Part shown: piece after piece, positions 1-7,568 of the stretch | How the letters are laid out: every line of letters begins with the position of its first letter | Position numbering within the stretch: the stretch's first letter is position 1 | From: Pseudomonadota bacterium | GTDB taxonomy: Bacteria > Pseudomonadota > Gammaproteobacteria > Burkholderiales > Burkholderiaceae_C | Direction of reading: 5' to 3' | Length of the DNA stretch: 9,761 bases | Assembly (NCBI GenBank): GCA_030918015.1 | Contig: JAUPTP010000040.1 | Span: forward strand, 1 to 9,761 | The notes under the pieces: generated by a model | The model's input: the letters and a program-made list of their open reading frames with translations, nothing else | What the model was told of the DNA's origin: nothing | Databases searched by the model: none | Made by a program: the position numbers and the translations under genes

Positions 1-952
1 CGCCGGCACGCCGCTGGGCGGCCTGGGCTTCGGCTTCGGCGAGCCCGCCGCGCCCGCCCCGGCGCCGGCCGACAGCGCCGCGCGCCAGACCTTCCGCAAG
101 CGCCTGCGCGAGGGCGTGATGGAGGACAAGGAGATCGAGATCGAGGTCGCCGAGGCGCGGCCCGCGGTCGAGATCATGGGCCCGGCCGGCATGGAGGACA
201 TGGCCGAGCAGCTCAAGGGCATGTTCTCGCAGATGGGCCAGGGCAAGCGCAAGGCGCGCCGGCTCACCATCGCCGAGGCGCGCCGCCTGCTGATCGACGA
301 GGAGGCACAGCGCCTGGTCAACGAGGAGGAGCTCGTCGCCCGCGCGCTGCACAACACCGAGCAGAACGGCATCGTCTTCATCGACGAGATCGACAAGGTC
401 GCCAGCCGGGGCGAGGGCGGCGGCGGCGCCGACGTCTCGCGCCAGGGCGTGCAGCGCGACCTGCTGCCGCTGGTCGAGGGCACCACCGTCAAGACCAAGC
501 ACGGCATGGTGCGCACCGACCACATCCTGTTCATCGCCTCCGGGGCCTTCCACCTGTCGCGCCCGAGCGACCTGATCCCGGAGCTGCAGGGCCGCTTCCC
601 GATCCGCGTCGAGCTGGGCTCGCTGGGCGTGGACGACTTCGAGGCCATCCTCACCAGCACGCATGCCAGCCTGCTCAAGCAGTACCAGGCGCTGCTGGCC
701 ACCGAGGGCGTGACGCTCGACTTCCAGCCCGGCGCGATCCGCCGCATCGCCGAGATCGCCCACGGCGTCAACGAGCGCACCGAGAACATCGGCGCGCGCC
801 GGCTGGCCACCGTGATGGAGCGCCTGCTCGACGAGATCTCCTTCGACGCGCCGCGCCACGGCGGCCAGACGGTGTCGATCGACGCCGCGCTGGTCGACGC
901 GCGCCTGGGCGAGCTGGCCGGCAACGAGGACCTCTCGCGCTACATCCTCTGA
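1..952 (+). CDS. hslU: HslU, ATPase subunit of the HslUV (ClpYQ) protease, 3' part
   Basis: AAA+ unfoldase that feeds proteins into the HslV peptidase in the cytoplasm. The reading frame is open from base 2, so the gene starts upstream of the window. The visible 316 residues cover the end of the I domain, the rest of the AAA+ core and the C-terminal domain. The bacterial family is about 440 residues, so roughly the first 125, with the Walker A loop, are missing. Seen here: the I-domain segment [12 protein letters not shown] (bases 83-118), Walker [11 protein letters not shown] (bases 368-397), the sensor-1 strand [11 protein letters not shown], the family signature [19 protein letters not shown], and sensor 2 in [12 protein letters not shown]. 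The protein ends in LSRYIL; this conserved tail docks into HslV, so the C terminus is intact. By known gene order hslV should lie just upstream, outside the window. The open frame with ATG at 116 is only an internal start. Confidence 0.97.
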   Translation, partial: AGTPLGGLGFGFGEPAAPAPAPADSAARQTFRKRLREGVMEDKEIEIEVAEARPAVEIMGPAGMEDMAEQLKGMFSQMGQGKRKARRLTIAEARRLLIDEEAQRLVNEEELVARALHNTEQNGIVFIDEIDKVASRGEGGGGADVSRQGVQRDLLPLVEGTTVKTKHGMVRTDHILFIASGAFHLSRPSDLIPELQGRFPIRVELGSLGVDDFEAILTSTHASLLKQYQALLATEGVTLDFQPGAIRRIAEIAHGVNERTENIGARRLATVMERLLDEISFDAPRHGGQTVSIDAALVDARLGELAGNEDLSRYIL

Positions 953-995
953 CCGTCCGCGGCGGTACTCCCCCGAACAGAGGGCGGATCGGAGC

Positions 996-1025
996 CTGCC
1001 CGGCGCCGGGCCCGCCCGATATGAT
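996..1025 (+). promoter_or_regulatory. Possible sigma-70 promoter for the cyclic-di-GMP enzyme gene
   Basis: The 120-bp gap after hslU holds a good -10 hexamer, TATGAT at 1020-1025. With an 18-bp spacer the matching -35 would be CTGCCC at 996-1001, which is weak (3 of 6). Transcription would start near 1032, giving a leader of about 40 nt. No clear Shine-Dalgarno sequence precedes the ATG at 1073. The gap also holds the palindrome GCCCGGCGCCGGGC (998-1011), which has no T tract and so is not a convincing hslU terminator. An inverted repeat GATCCG/CGGATC (1023-1028 and 1048-1053) straddles the expected start site and could be an operator. This is sequence inspection only. Confidence 0.35.
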
Positions 1026-1072
1026 CCGGCGATTGCCGCCGCCTGAGCGGATCCGCCCGCCGACACTTCCGC

Positions 1073-3463
1073 ATGCCCCGTCCGATCGCGCCCGAACTCG
1101 CTGCTGCCCTGGCCGCGGCCGACCTGCTGGGGCTGACCGCCGTCGTGCTCGATGGTGCGTCCCGCGTGCTGGCCAGCACGTCCACGCCGTGCAGCGGGGC
1201 CGCACCGGCGGATCTCGACACGCTGCCGCTCGACCCCCCCGGGCGCCGCCTGCTGCAGGCCGCGCTCGATCGTGGCCAGCCCGGCCCGACCGAGCCGCTG
1301 GCCGCGGGCGGCCGCTGGCTGCAGGCGGAGCTGTCCTGGCCTGCCGGACCTGGCCCGGCCCTGGCCCTGCTGCGCGACATCGGCGCCCTGCGCCGCGGCG
1401 AACAGCAGATGCGCCGCGAGCGCGACAAGCTCTGCCGGCTCGCCGACAGCGCCCCGGTGCTGATGGCCTACTGCGAGGACGACGGCCTGCGGTGCAGCTA
1501 CGCCAACCGCGCCTTCGTCCAGTCGCTCTGCCCGGACGACCGCAGCCCGCTGGGCCGCCCGATCGAGAGCGTGGTCGCGCCCGACCTGGCCGACTGGCTG
1601 CGCACCGCCAGCGCCCTGCTCGACCGCGACGGCGAGGCGGTCTGCACCGAGCAGTGGCTGACCCTGGCCGACGGGACCGCGATCTGGGCCGAACTGACGC
1701 TGGCGCCCCATCTGGACGACCGCGGCCGGCGCCTGGGCCTGTACCTGCAGGTGAGCGACCACAGCCGCCATCACCATGCCGAGCGGGCCCTGCTCGAGTC
1801 CGAGGACCGGCTCGCGCGCTTCATGCAGGCCGGGGCTGAGGGCATCGTCTTTCACCGCGACGGCCACATCCTCGACGCCAATCCGGCGCTGTGCGCGATG
1901 CTGGGGCAGTCGCTGCACGAGCTGATCGACCGCCCGCTGCTGGCGCTGATCGCACCGGAATGCCAGGCCAGGCTGGCGCGCGCGCTCGACGCCCCGGGCC
2001 GCACCGACGAGCTGCGCCTGGAGACCCACGTGATCGCGCGCGACGGCCGGCGCCTGCCGGTCGAGCTGATCGACCGGGGCACGCTGCAGCGCGGCGAGCC
2101 GGTGCGCATGGCGGTGCTGCGCGACATCCACGATCGCCACGACGCGCAGGCGCGGCTGCACTACCTCTCCCACCACGACCCGCTGACCGGCCTGGCCAAC
2201 CGCAGCGCCTTCCTCGCGCAGCTCGATCACCTGATGGTGGCCGCGCGCGCCTCCGACACGCAGCTCGCGCTGCTGTTCATCGACCTGGACCACTTCAAGC
2301 GCATCAACGACTCGCTGGGCCATGCGGCGGGCGATGCGCTGCTCAAGACGATCGCGCTGCGCCTGGACCAGCGCGTGCGCAGCACCGACCGGGTCGCGCG
2401 CTTCGGCGGCGACGAGTTCATGGTGCTGCTGCCCGGCGTGCGCACCCGCGATCACGTCACCCAGGTGGCGCGCAAGCTGCTGGACACGCTGGCCGAGCCG
2501 GTCACGCTGGGCGAGCCGCCGCAGGCCATCTCGGTGACGCCCTCGATCGGCATCGCGCTGTACCCGGCCGATGCGGCCACGCCCGACCGGCTGATCCAGC
2601 ACGCCGATGCGGCCATGCATGCGGCCAAGGCGCGAGGCCGGGCCACCTGCGCCTTCTTCGAGCCCAGCCAGGTCAGCGTGGCGCACGACAACCTGGTGCT
2701 GGAGGGCCAGCTCGGCCGCGCGATCGAGCACGAGGAGTTCGCGCTGCTGTTCCAGCCGCAGGTGCGTGCCCGCGACGGCGCCTTCGTCGGCGTGGAGGCG
2801 CTGATCCGCTGGAACCATCCCCAGCGCGGCCTGCTGGTGCCCAACGCCTTCATCGCCCTGGCCGAGCAGCACCGCCTGATCGTGCCGATCGGCACCTGGG
2901 TGCTGCGCGAGGCCGCGCGCCAGGCCCGGCGCTGGCACGACGCCGGCCTGCCGCTGACGGTGGCGGTCAACCTCTCGACGCTGCAGTTCCAGGCCCCCGA
3001 CTTCGTCGACTCGATCGCGGCGCTGCTGCGCGAGACCGGCCTGCCGCCGGCCTGGCTGGAGCTGGAGCTCACCGAGCGCATGCTGATGGACGACGTGCCC
3101 GGCGTGCTGGCGCGGCTGGCGCAGCTGCGCCAGCTCGGCGTGAAGCTCTCGGTCGACGACTTCGGCACCGGCTACTCCTCGCTGAGCCACCTCAAGGAGC
3201 TGCCGATCGACAAGATGAAGATCGACCGCTCCTTCGTCCAGGAGCTGCCCCGCCAGCGCGAGTCGGCCGCGATCGCCTGCGCCATCATCGAGCTGGCCCG
3301 CGGGCTGGGCCTGACCGTCGTCGCCGAGGGCGTCGAGACCGAGGAGCAGCGCGCCTTCCTGCTGGCCCACGGCTGCGACCAGCTGCAGGGCCTGGGCATC
3401 GGCGAGCCGCTCGACGCCGACGCGCTGCAGGACTGGATGCGTGAGCGCAGCGCCGGCGCATGA
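1073..3463 (+). CDS. PAS-GGDEF-EAL cyclic-di-GMP synthase/phosphodiesterase
   Basis: 796 residues, with no evident membrane segment or signal peptide, so a cytoplasmic sensor is likely. In order: a degenerate PAS-like N terminus (about 10-105) ending in a coil-like linker, one PAS domain (about 120-230), a second PAS domain (about 240-355), GGDEF (about 365-525) and EAL (about 550-790). The cyclase motif GGDEF (445-449) is intact. The product-inhibition site RSTD (436-439) sits five residues before it, as in feedback-inhibited cyclases. The EAL half keeps every expected catalytic or metal-binding residue: E575 (EAL), N633, E665 (ELTER), D695 and D696 (DDFGTG), K716, E752 (AEGVE) and Q772. Their spacing is that of active phosphodiesterases such as RocR. 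Both activities are therefore possible, with PAS ligands choosing between them; the PAS ligand (haem, FAD or other) cannot be read from sequence. The stop codon overlaps the start of the channel gene, so the two are probably translated together. Confidence 0.95.
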   Translation: MPRPIAPELAAALAAADLLGLTAVVLDGASRVLASTSTPCSGAAPADLDTLPLDPPGRRLLQAALDRGQPGPTEPLAAGGRWLQAELSWPAGPGPALALLRDIGALRRGEQQMRRERDKLCRLADSAPVLMAYCEDDGLRCSYANRAFVQSLCPDDRSPLGRPIESVVAPDLADWLRTASALLDRDGEAVCTEQWLTLADGTAIWAELTLAPHLDDRGRRLGLYLQVSDHSRHHHAERALLESEDRLARFMQAGAEGIVFHRDGHILDANPALCAMLGQSLHELIDRPLLALIAPECQARLARALDAPGRTDELRLETHVIARDGRRLPVELIDRGTLQRGEPVRMAVLRDIHDRHDAQARLHYLSHHDPLTGLANRSAFLAQLDHLMVAARASDTQLALLFIDLDHFKRINDSLGHAAGDALLKTIALRLDQRVRSTDRVARFGGDEFMVLLPGVRTRDHVTQVARKLLDTLAEPVTLGEPPQAISVTPSIGIALYPADAATPDRLIQHADAAMHAAKARGRATCAFFEPSQVSVAHDNLVLEGQLGRAIEHEEFALLFQPQVRARDGAFVGVEALIRWNHPQRGLLVPNAFIALAEQHRLIVPIGTWVLREAARQARRWHDAGLPLTVAVNLSTLQFQAPDFVDSIAALLRETGLPPAWLELELTERMLMDDVPGVLARLAQLRQLGVKLSVDDFGTGYSSLSHLKELPIDKMKIDRSFVQELPRQRESAAIACAIIELARGLGLTVVAEGVETEEQRAFLLAHGCDQLQGLGIGEPLDADALQDWMRERSAGA

Positions 3464-4332
3464 GATTCCCGCAGCCGCGGAGCCTGAGCCTCTTCGCCTT
3501 CTCCGCCTGGCGCCTGCCGCGCCACTGGCTGATGCTGTGCAGCCTGGTCGGCACGGTCCCGGCCTTCTACATCGAGCTGATCTCGGGCGAACGCTCGCTG
3601 GTGGCGGTCTGCGCCTACCTGGTGGCGGCCAGCACCGTGATGCTGGCCGAACGCCCCCGCGCAGGCCGGATGCCGCACCTGCGGCGCCTGCTGGTGCAGC
3701 TGCTGATCGGCGGCCTGGTCGCCGCGGCGCTGCTGCCGCCCAGCTCGACCTCGCCGGCCGCGCTGGTGCTGCGCTCGCTGACCGCGGTGCTGACGCTGAT
3801 GCACATGGTCTGGTGCCTGCGCCACCTGCTCGCACGCGACAGCCTGCCGGCCCTGCTCGGGGTGGCGCTGGTGGTGCTGGTGCTGTGCGGCGCCGGCTTC
3901 TGGTGGCTGGAGCCACGCACGCCCACGCTGGCCGACGGCCTGTGGCTGGCCTTCACCACCGCGGCCACCGTCGGCTACGGCGACGTGGTGCCCAGCACCG
4001 CAGCCTCGAAGATCTTCGCGGTCTTCGTCGTGCTGCTGGGCTTCGGCATCCTGTCGCTGGTGACCGCCTCGATCGCGGCGATGTGGGTCGAGACGACCGA
4101 GCGCCAGGTCGAGCACGACATCCTGCGCGACCTGCACGCCGAGATCGGCCACCTGCGCGCCGAGCTGCACGCCACCCACGAGAAGCTGCAGACGCTGCAG
4201 CGCCGCCGGCCGCTGCGGCCGCTCAGCCGTGCGAACCGTGCAAGTCGTCCTGCGCAGCCAGGCGCAGCAGCCCCTCGAAGATCAGCGTGTCGACCAGCTC
4301 GAAGGGCAGATCGGTCTCGGGCGCAAGCTTGA
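3460..4332 (+). CDS. Six-segment potassium channel protein (Kch-like, no RCK domain)
   Basis: 290 residues, inner membrane. Hydrophobic segments lie near residues 22-40, 46-62, 77-93, 100-124, 128-150 and 184-208. A pore loop between the last two carries the selectivity filter TVGYGD (170-175), followed by a glycine-containing inner helix. Segment 4 has no regular arginine ladder, so classical voltage sensing is doubtful. After the pore a charged, probably coiled-coil stretch runs from about 213 to 247. There is no RCK/KTN nucleotide-binding domain, unlike E. coli Kch. Residues from about 248 to the end are rich in Arg, Ala and Pro, and most of this tail (from about 256) is encoded in the part that overlaps coaX on the other strand, so it may be a poorly conserved run-on. 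The start ATG overlaps the preceding stop as ATGA and lacks its own Shine-Dalgarno sequence, which points to translational coupling. Gating and physiological role are unknown. Confidence 0.88.
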   Translation: MRFPQPRSLSLFAFSAWRLPRHWLMLCSLVGTVPAFYIELISGERSLVAVCAYLVAASTVMLAERPRAGRMPHLRRLLVQLLIGGLVAAALLPPSSTSPAALVLRSLTAVLTLMHMVWCLRHLLARDSLPALLGVALVVLVLCGAGFWWLEPRTPTLADGLWLAFTTAATVGYGDVVPSTAASKIFAVFVVLLGFGILSLVTASIAAMWVETTERQVEHDILRDLHAEIGHLRAELHATHEKLQTLQRRRPLRPLSRANRASRPAQPGAAAPRRSACRPARRADRSRAQA

Positions 4333-5002
4333 CCGCCGCGCCGCCGCCCATCAGCAGCGCCGGCGCGGTGCCGCAGCGGCGCAGCAGGTGGCGGTGCATG
4401 CGCTCGATCGCGCCGGCGATGCCGTAGGTGCCGCCACTCATCAGCGCATCGCTGGTGTTGGTCGGGAACTCGCGCACCTCGCCGGTGGGCACCTTCAGCC
4501 CGGCCGTGCCGGACTCGAGCGCATGGAGCATCAGCCCGAATCCCGGCAGGATCAGGCCGCCCAGGAAGCGGCCTTCGGCATCCATCGCGTCGATCGTCAC
4601 CGCGGTGCCGACCATCACGACCAGCGCCGGCCGGGCCGGGCCGCTGGCCAGCACGCGCGCGCGCGCGCCGATCATCGCCAGCCAGCGGTCCGAGCCCAGA
4701 CGGGCCGGATGCTCGTAGCCATTGATCACGCCGGCATCCTGGGGCTGGGACACCACCCAGCGCGGCGCAAGATCCCAGCGCTCGAGCTGCTCTTCGGCCC
4801 GGCGGCGCACCCCCTGGCCCGCCACCGCGCAGCCCAGCATGCGTGCGGGCACAGGCAGGCGGGCCCAGTCCTCCTCGGCGAGCCGATCGATGGCCTCCAG
4901 GAAAACCGCCCCCTGGGCAATCAGGGCGGCCTCGGGCCGGGGTGCCTCGTACAGGCCCCACTTGAGCCGCGTATTGCCGATGTCGATGACCAGGAAACTC
5001 AT
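4223..5002 (-). CDS. coaX: Type III pantothenate kinase
   Basis: Phosphorylates pantothenate with ATP, the first committed step of coenzyme A synthesis, in the cytoplasm. The 259 residues match the usual family length of about 250-260. The N terminus [19 protein letters not shown] carries the phosphate-binding DIGNT motif of the ASKHA fold. Downstream are the [13 protein letters not shown] segment, which carries the GxDR signature, and [20 protein letters not shown] followed by ILPG, with the second nucleotide-binding motif. This family needs a monovalent cation and is usually insensitive to CoA feedback. The start was set at the ATG six residues before the DIGNT motif; the longer open frame upstream is the neighbouring gene read in another frame. 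No strong Shine-Dalgarno sequence precedes it. It lies 47 bp after an uncharacterised gene on the same strand, and its last 110 bp overlap the 3' end of the channel gene head to tail. Confidence 0.95.
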   Translation of the reverse strand: MSFLVIDIGNTRLKWGLYEAPRPEAALIAQGAVFLEAIDRLAEEDWARLPVPARMLGCAVAGQGVRRRAEEQLERWDLAPRWVVSQPQDAGVINGYEHPARLGSDRWLAMIGARARVLASGPARPALVVMVGTAVTIDAMDAEGRFLGGLILPGFGLMLHALESGTAGLKVPTGEVREFPTNTSDALMSGGTYGIAGAIERMHRHLLRRCGTAPALLMGGGAAVKLAPETDLPFELVDTLIFEGLLRLAAQDDLHGSHG

Positions 5003-5049
5003 GAGAACGCCACGGAACGACGGAAACCGGGGGCCGGCGCCTGATCCGC

Positions 5050-5565
5050 TCAGGACACCAGCAGCGACTCGACACGCAGCATCTGCTCGCGCATCTCGCC
5101 CTGCTGCCGCACATGCTGCAACCTCGCCTGCACATCCGGCAGCAGGGCCCGCAATTCTGCGCGAGAGCGGGCCCGCCTGACTCTCAGCATCATCACCGCC
5201 CCCGACACCGGGACATGCGCACGCAGCACGGCCATCAGCGCCTGACGTGCCTGGGCCACGGTGCCGTCGACCGCGTCGAGCCGGTCGAGCTCGGTGTCGC
5301 TGACCGCGCTGCCGGGGCCGACCGTGTCCGGCCCGGCCAGCGGCATCGGCGCGTTCGGCGGTGGCCCGATGACGATCAGCCCGAGCGCGAACAGCTCGTC
5401 GATGTAGCCCTTGGGCACGCCGGCGCGGCGGCCCTGCTCGACCACCTCCTCGAGCGTGCGCTGGCCATCGACCAGCAGCAGCAGCAGCCGATGGCGCTGG
5501 GACAGCTGCTGCTCGCGCGCAGCCAGCTCGGCGTGGCCCGCCGCGGTCTTGCAAGGAATGCCCAA
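5050..5565 (-). CDS. Uncharacterised protein, conserved-looking N-terminal helical domain
   Basis: 171 residues with the start proposed here; I cannot name a function. The N-terminal 60 residues (KTAAGHAEL, then [20 protein letters not shown], then [17 protein letters not shown]) resemble a small helical, winged-helix-like module that I recall from many short hypothetical proteins of Burkholderiales. A Pro/Gly-rich linker follows (about 65-85), then a mostly helical, Arg- and Leu-rich C-terminal half. No signal peptide, membrane segment or metal motif is evident. The start is inferred as TTG at 5565 because GGAG sits six bases before it and the recognisable domain begins just after. The open frame continues upstream to a TTG at 5694, but that codon lies in the T tract of the nrt terminator and the added residues look non-coding. 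It probably forms an operon with coaX, 47 bp downstream. A GTG at codon 27 of the longer frame (5616) is an alternative start. Confidence 0.7.
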   Translation of the reverse strand: MGIPCKTAAGHAELAAREQQLSQRHRLLLLLVDGQRTLEEVVEQGRRAGVPKGYIDELFALGLIVIGPPPNAPMPLAGPDTVGPGSAVSDTELDRLDAVDGTVAQARQALMAVLRAHVPVSGAVMMLRVRRARSRAELRALLPDVQARLQHVRQQGEMREQMLRVESLLVS

Positions 5566-5692
5566 GCCTGTCTCCAGCCGGCGTCGTCGCGATGCACACC
5601 CATCGTCATTCCGCACACGGCATGAGCCGATTGTGAGCGCAAACCCCCCTGAAAACATAGGACAACGGTGGGACACTGCTTCAGAAATGAAC

Positions 5693-5724
5693 AAAAAGAC
5701 CCGAAGGGGTCGCCTTCGGGTCTT
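5693..5724 (-). terminator. Intrinsic terminator of the nrtABD operon
   Basis: Read on the minus strand, a perfect 12-bp stem (arms AAGACCCGAAGG and CCTTCGGGTCTT, 5713-5724 and 5696-5707) with a 5-nt loop is followed directly by a run of five T residues, counting two from the stem. It begins 40 bp after the nrtD stop. The plus-strand side has no T run, so it acts for minus-strand transcription. A second hairpin lies between it and nrtD: a 6-bp GC stem (5737-5742 with 5749-5754) inside an outer GTCAC/GTGAC pairing (5728-5732 with 5756-5760). It may add stability to the 3' end. The structure also insulates the downstream coaX unit from nitrate-operon transcription. Confidence 0.92.
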
Positions 5725-5764
5725 CAGGTCACCACCGCGCCCCCGCCAGGGCGCCGTGACAGGA

Positions 5765-6604
5765 TCAGGCCGCGTCCTTCTCGACGTGGGCCTGCTTGTG
5801 GTACAGGAACTCGAGCACCGCCTCGCGCGAGGCCAGGTAGCCGGCGTCGTGCGCCATCTCCAGCCGCGGGCGGAACTGCTCGCGGATCGGCAGCAGCGGC
5901 ACCTGGTGGACTTCGCCGATCGTGGCGGCCGGGCCGTTGGTCAGCATCACGATGCGGTCCGACAGCAGCACCGCCTCGTCGACATCGTGCGTGACCATCA
6001 TGACGGTCGAGCCGGTGGTGGCCACGATCTTCATCATCTCGTCCTGCAGCTTGGCGCGGGTCAGCGCGTCCAGTGCACCGAAGGGCTCGTCCATCAGCAG
6101 CATCTTCGGCTCCATCGCCAGCGCCCGGGCGATGCCCACGCGCTGCTTCATGCCGCCGGAGATCTCGCCGGGCCGCTTGTCCTTGGCGTGGCTGAGGTTG
6201 ACCAGCTCGAGCGCGGCCAGCGAACGCTCGCGCAGCTGCGCCTTGTTCTCGGTCGCGCCGAAGACCCGCTCCACCGCCAGGTAGACGTTCTCCAGGCAGG
6301 TCAGCCACGGCAGCAGCGAGTGGTTCTGGAACACCACCGCGCGCTCCGGGCCGGGGCCCTTCAGCTCGCGGTCGTCGAGCAGCAGCACGCCCGAGGTCGG
6401 CGTGGTCAGGCCGGCGACCAGGTTCAGCAGCGTCGACTTGCCGCAGCCCGAGTGCCCGATCAGCGAGATGAACTCGCCCCGCGCCACCTCCAGGTTGATG
6501 TCGCGCAGGGCGACGAAGGTGCCCTTCTTCGTCGCGAAGGACATGCCGACGTTCTCGATGCGCAGGAAACGCTTGCTGCGCAGGTCCAGATTGGCTTGGC
6601 TCAT
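5765..6604 (-). CDS. nrtD: ABC transporter ATP-binding protein, nitrate family (NrtD type)
   Basis: 279 residues; the cytoplasmic ATPase that powers uptake of the anion delivered by the neighbouring binding protein. All nucleotide-binding motifs are present: Walker A GHSGCGKST (50-58), Q-loop Q93, signature ISGGMKQ (148-154), Walker B LLMDEP (169-174), D-loop GALD and the switch histidine H206 in THDVDEA. The signature begins with Ile instead of Leu, a conservative change. It is a single ATPase domain without the C-terminal binding-protein-like domain of cyanobacterial NrtC, so it corresponds to NrtD. It starts 21 bp after nrtB, with a GGGGA ribosome site nine bases before the ATG, and is the last gene before the terminator. 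Nitrate as substrate is inferred from family resemblance and from the leader architecture; cyanate and taurine transporters are relatives. Confidence 0.9.
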   Translation of the reverse strand: MSQANLDLRSKRFLRIENVGMSFATKKGTFVALRDINLEVARGEFISLIGHSGCGKSTLLNLVAGLTTPTSGVLLLDDRELKGPGPERAVVFQNHSLLPWLTCLENVYLAVERVFGATENKAQLRERSLAALELVNLSHAKDKRPGEISGGMKQRVGIARALAMEPKMLLMDEPFGALDALTRAKLQDEMMKIVATTGSTVMMVTHDVDEAVLLSDRIVMLTNGPAATIGEVHQVPLLPIREQFRPRLEMAHDAGYLASREAVLEFLYHKQAHVEKDAA

Positions 6605-6625
6605 GATGAGTATCCCCGGCGAAGA

Positions 6626-7507
6626 TCAGGAGTAGTCGAAGCGACGGGCCACGGCCACCAGCAGCATCTCGAGCAGCAGGCCCACGCCGCCGATGATGAA
6701 GATCGCGATCAGGATGTGGGCCACGTTCAGGTTGTTCCACTCGTCCCACAGCCAGAAGCCGATGCCCTGTCCACCCGTCAGCATCTCGGCCGCGACGATC
6801 ACCAGCCACGCGGTGCCCACCGCCAGGCGCACGCCCGTCAGCATGTAGGGCAGCACGGCCGGGAAGAGGATCTTGCGCATGATCGTCAGCTCCGACAGGT
6901 TCAGCACACGGGCGACATTGAGGTAATCCTGCGGCACCTGCCGCACCCCTACCGCCGTGTTGATGACCATGGGCCAGATCGAGCAGATGAAGATCGTCCA
7001 GATCGCGGCCGGGTTGGCGGCCTTGAACACCATCAGGCCGATCGGCAGCCAGGCCAGCGGCGAGACCGGCCGCAGCAGACTGATGATCGGGTCGAGCATC
7101 TGGTTGAAGAACGCGAAGCGACCGATCAGGAAGCCCAGCGGAATGCCCACCAGCGCCGCCAGGCCGAAGCCGATCGCGACCCGCTTGAGCGAGGCCAGCA
7201 CGTTCCAGCCGATGCCCTGGTCGTTCGGTCCGTTGACATAGAAGGGATCCGAGAACAGCTTGATCGCCGCCTCCAGCACCACCATCGGTCCCGGCAGCTG
7301 CTTGTCGCCGCTGTGCGCCACCGCCTGCCACACCAGCAGGAAGAACGCGAAGCCCACCACCGGTGCGGCGAGGCGGGTCATCATGCGCAGGCGCTGGGCG
7401 CGGGCCATGGCCTCGGCCTGGGCCTTCATGCGGGCCTGGGTCTCGGGGTCAAGCACCGGCGCGGACGGTGCGGCGGAACCAGCGGCAGGCAAGGTGGCGG
7501 CGTTCAT
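6626..7507 (-). CDS. nrtB: ABC transporter permease, nitrate family (NrtB)
   Basis: 293 residues; the inner-membrane channel subunit, presumably a homodimer. A 45-residue Ala-rich, charged cytoplasmic N terminus precedes about six hydrophobic segments (near 47-64, 110-129, 138-163, 168-187, 222-240 and 264-284). The EAA loop that contacts the ATPase lies at about 198-221 (VARVLNLSELTIMRKILFPA) and is followed by the LPYMLTGVRLAVGTAWLVIV stretch typical of the BPD_transp_1 family. The segment GPNDQGIGWNVLASLKRV (93-110) is characteristic of NrtB-type permeases rather than sulfonate (SsuC) ones. The ATG has a clear ribosome site, AAGGAG, seven bases upstream. It lies 61 bp downstream of nrtA and is co-transcribed with it; I saw no promoter or terminator in that gap. 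Confidence 0.92.
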   Translation of the reverse strand: MNAATLPAAGSAAPSAPVLDPETQARMKAQAEAMARAQRLRMMTRLAAPVVGFAFFLLVWQAVAHSGDKQLPGPMVVLEAAIKLFSDPFYVNGPNDQGIGWNVLASLKRVAIGFGLAALVGIPLGFLIGRFAFFNQMLDPIISLLRPVSPLAWLPIGLMVFKAANPAAIWTIFICSIWPMVINTAVGVRQVPQDYLNVARVLNLSELTIMRKILFPAVLPYMLTGVRLAVGTAWLVIVAAEMLTGGQGIGFWLWDEWNNLNVAHILIAIFIIGGVGLLLEMLLVAVARRFDYS

Positions 7508-7568
7508 CTCGGGACTCCTTGAACGGACAGGACTTCTCTGGTTTTTCTTGGTCTGGGGGCCGCGGGAC

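Noticed and set aside
3172..4179. 335-codon minus-strand open frame opposite the channel gene
   Set aside because: Gln/His/Arg low-complexity translation antisense to a channel with a clear selectivity filter.
4650..4670. GC dinucleotide run resembling a simple repeat
   Set aside because: It lies inside coaX and encodes an Ala-Arg stretch in frame; ordinary for this base composition.
5003..5599. 458-residue version of CoaX with a long N-terminal extension
   Set aside because: The extension is the upstream uncharacterised gene in another frame; CoaX proteins begin just before the DIGNT motif.
5411..7522. 703-codon open frame on the plus strand opposite nrtB and nrtD
   Set aside because: Composition is His/Arg/Gln/Asp-rich with no recognisable motif, and it runs antisense to well-conserved ABC genes. 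It is a by-product of high GC content.
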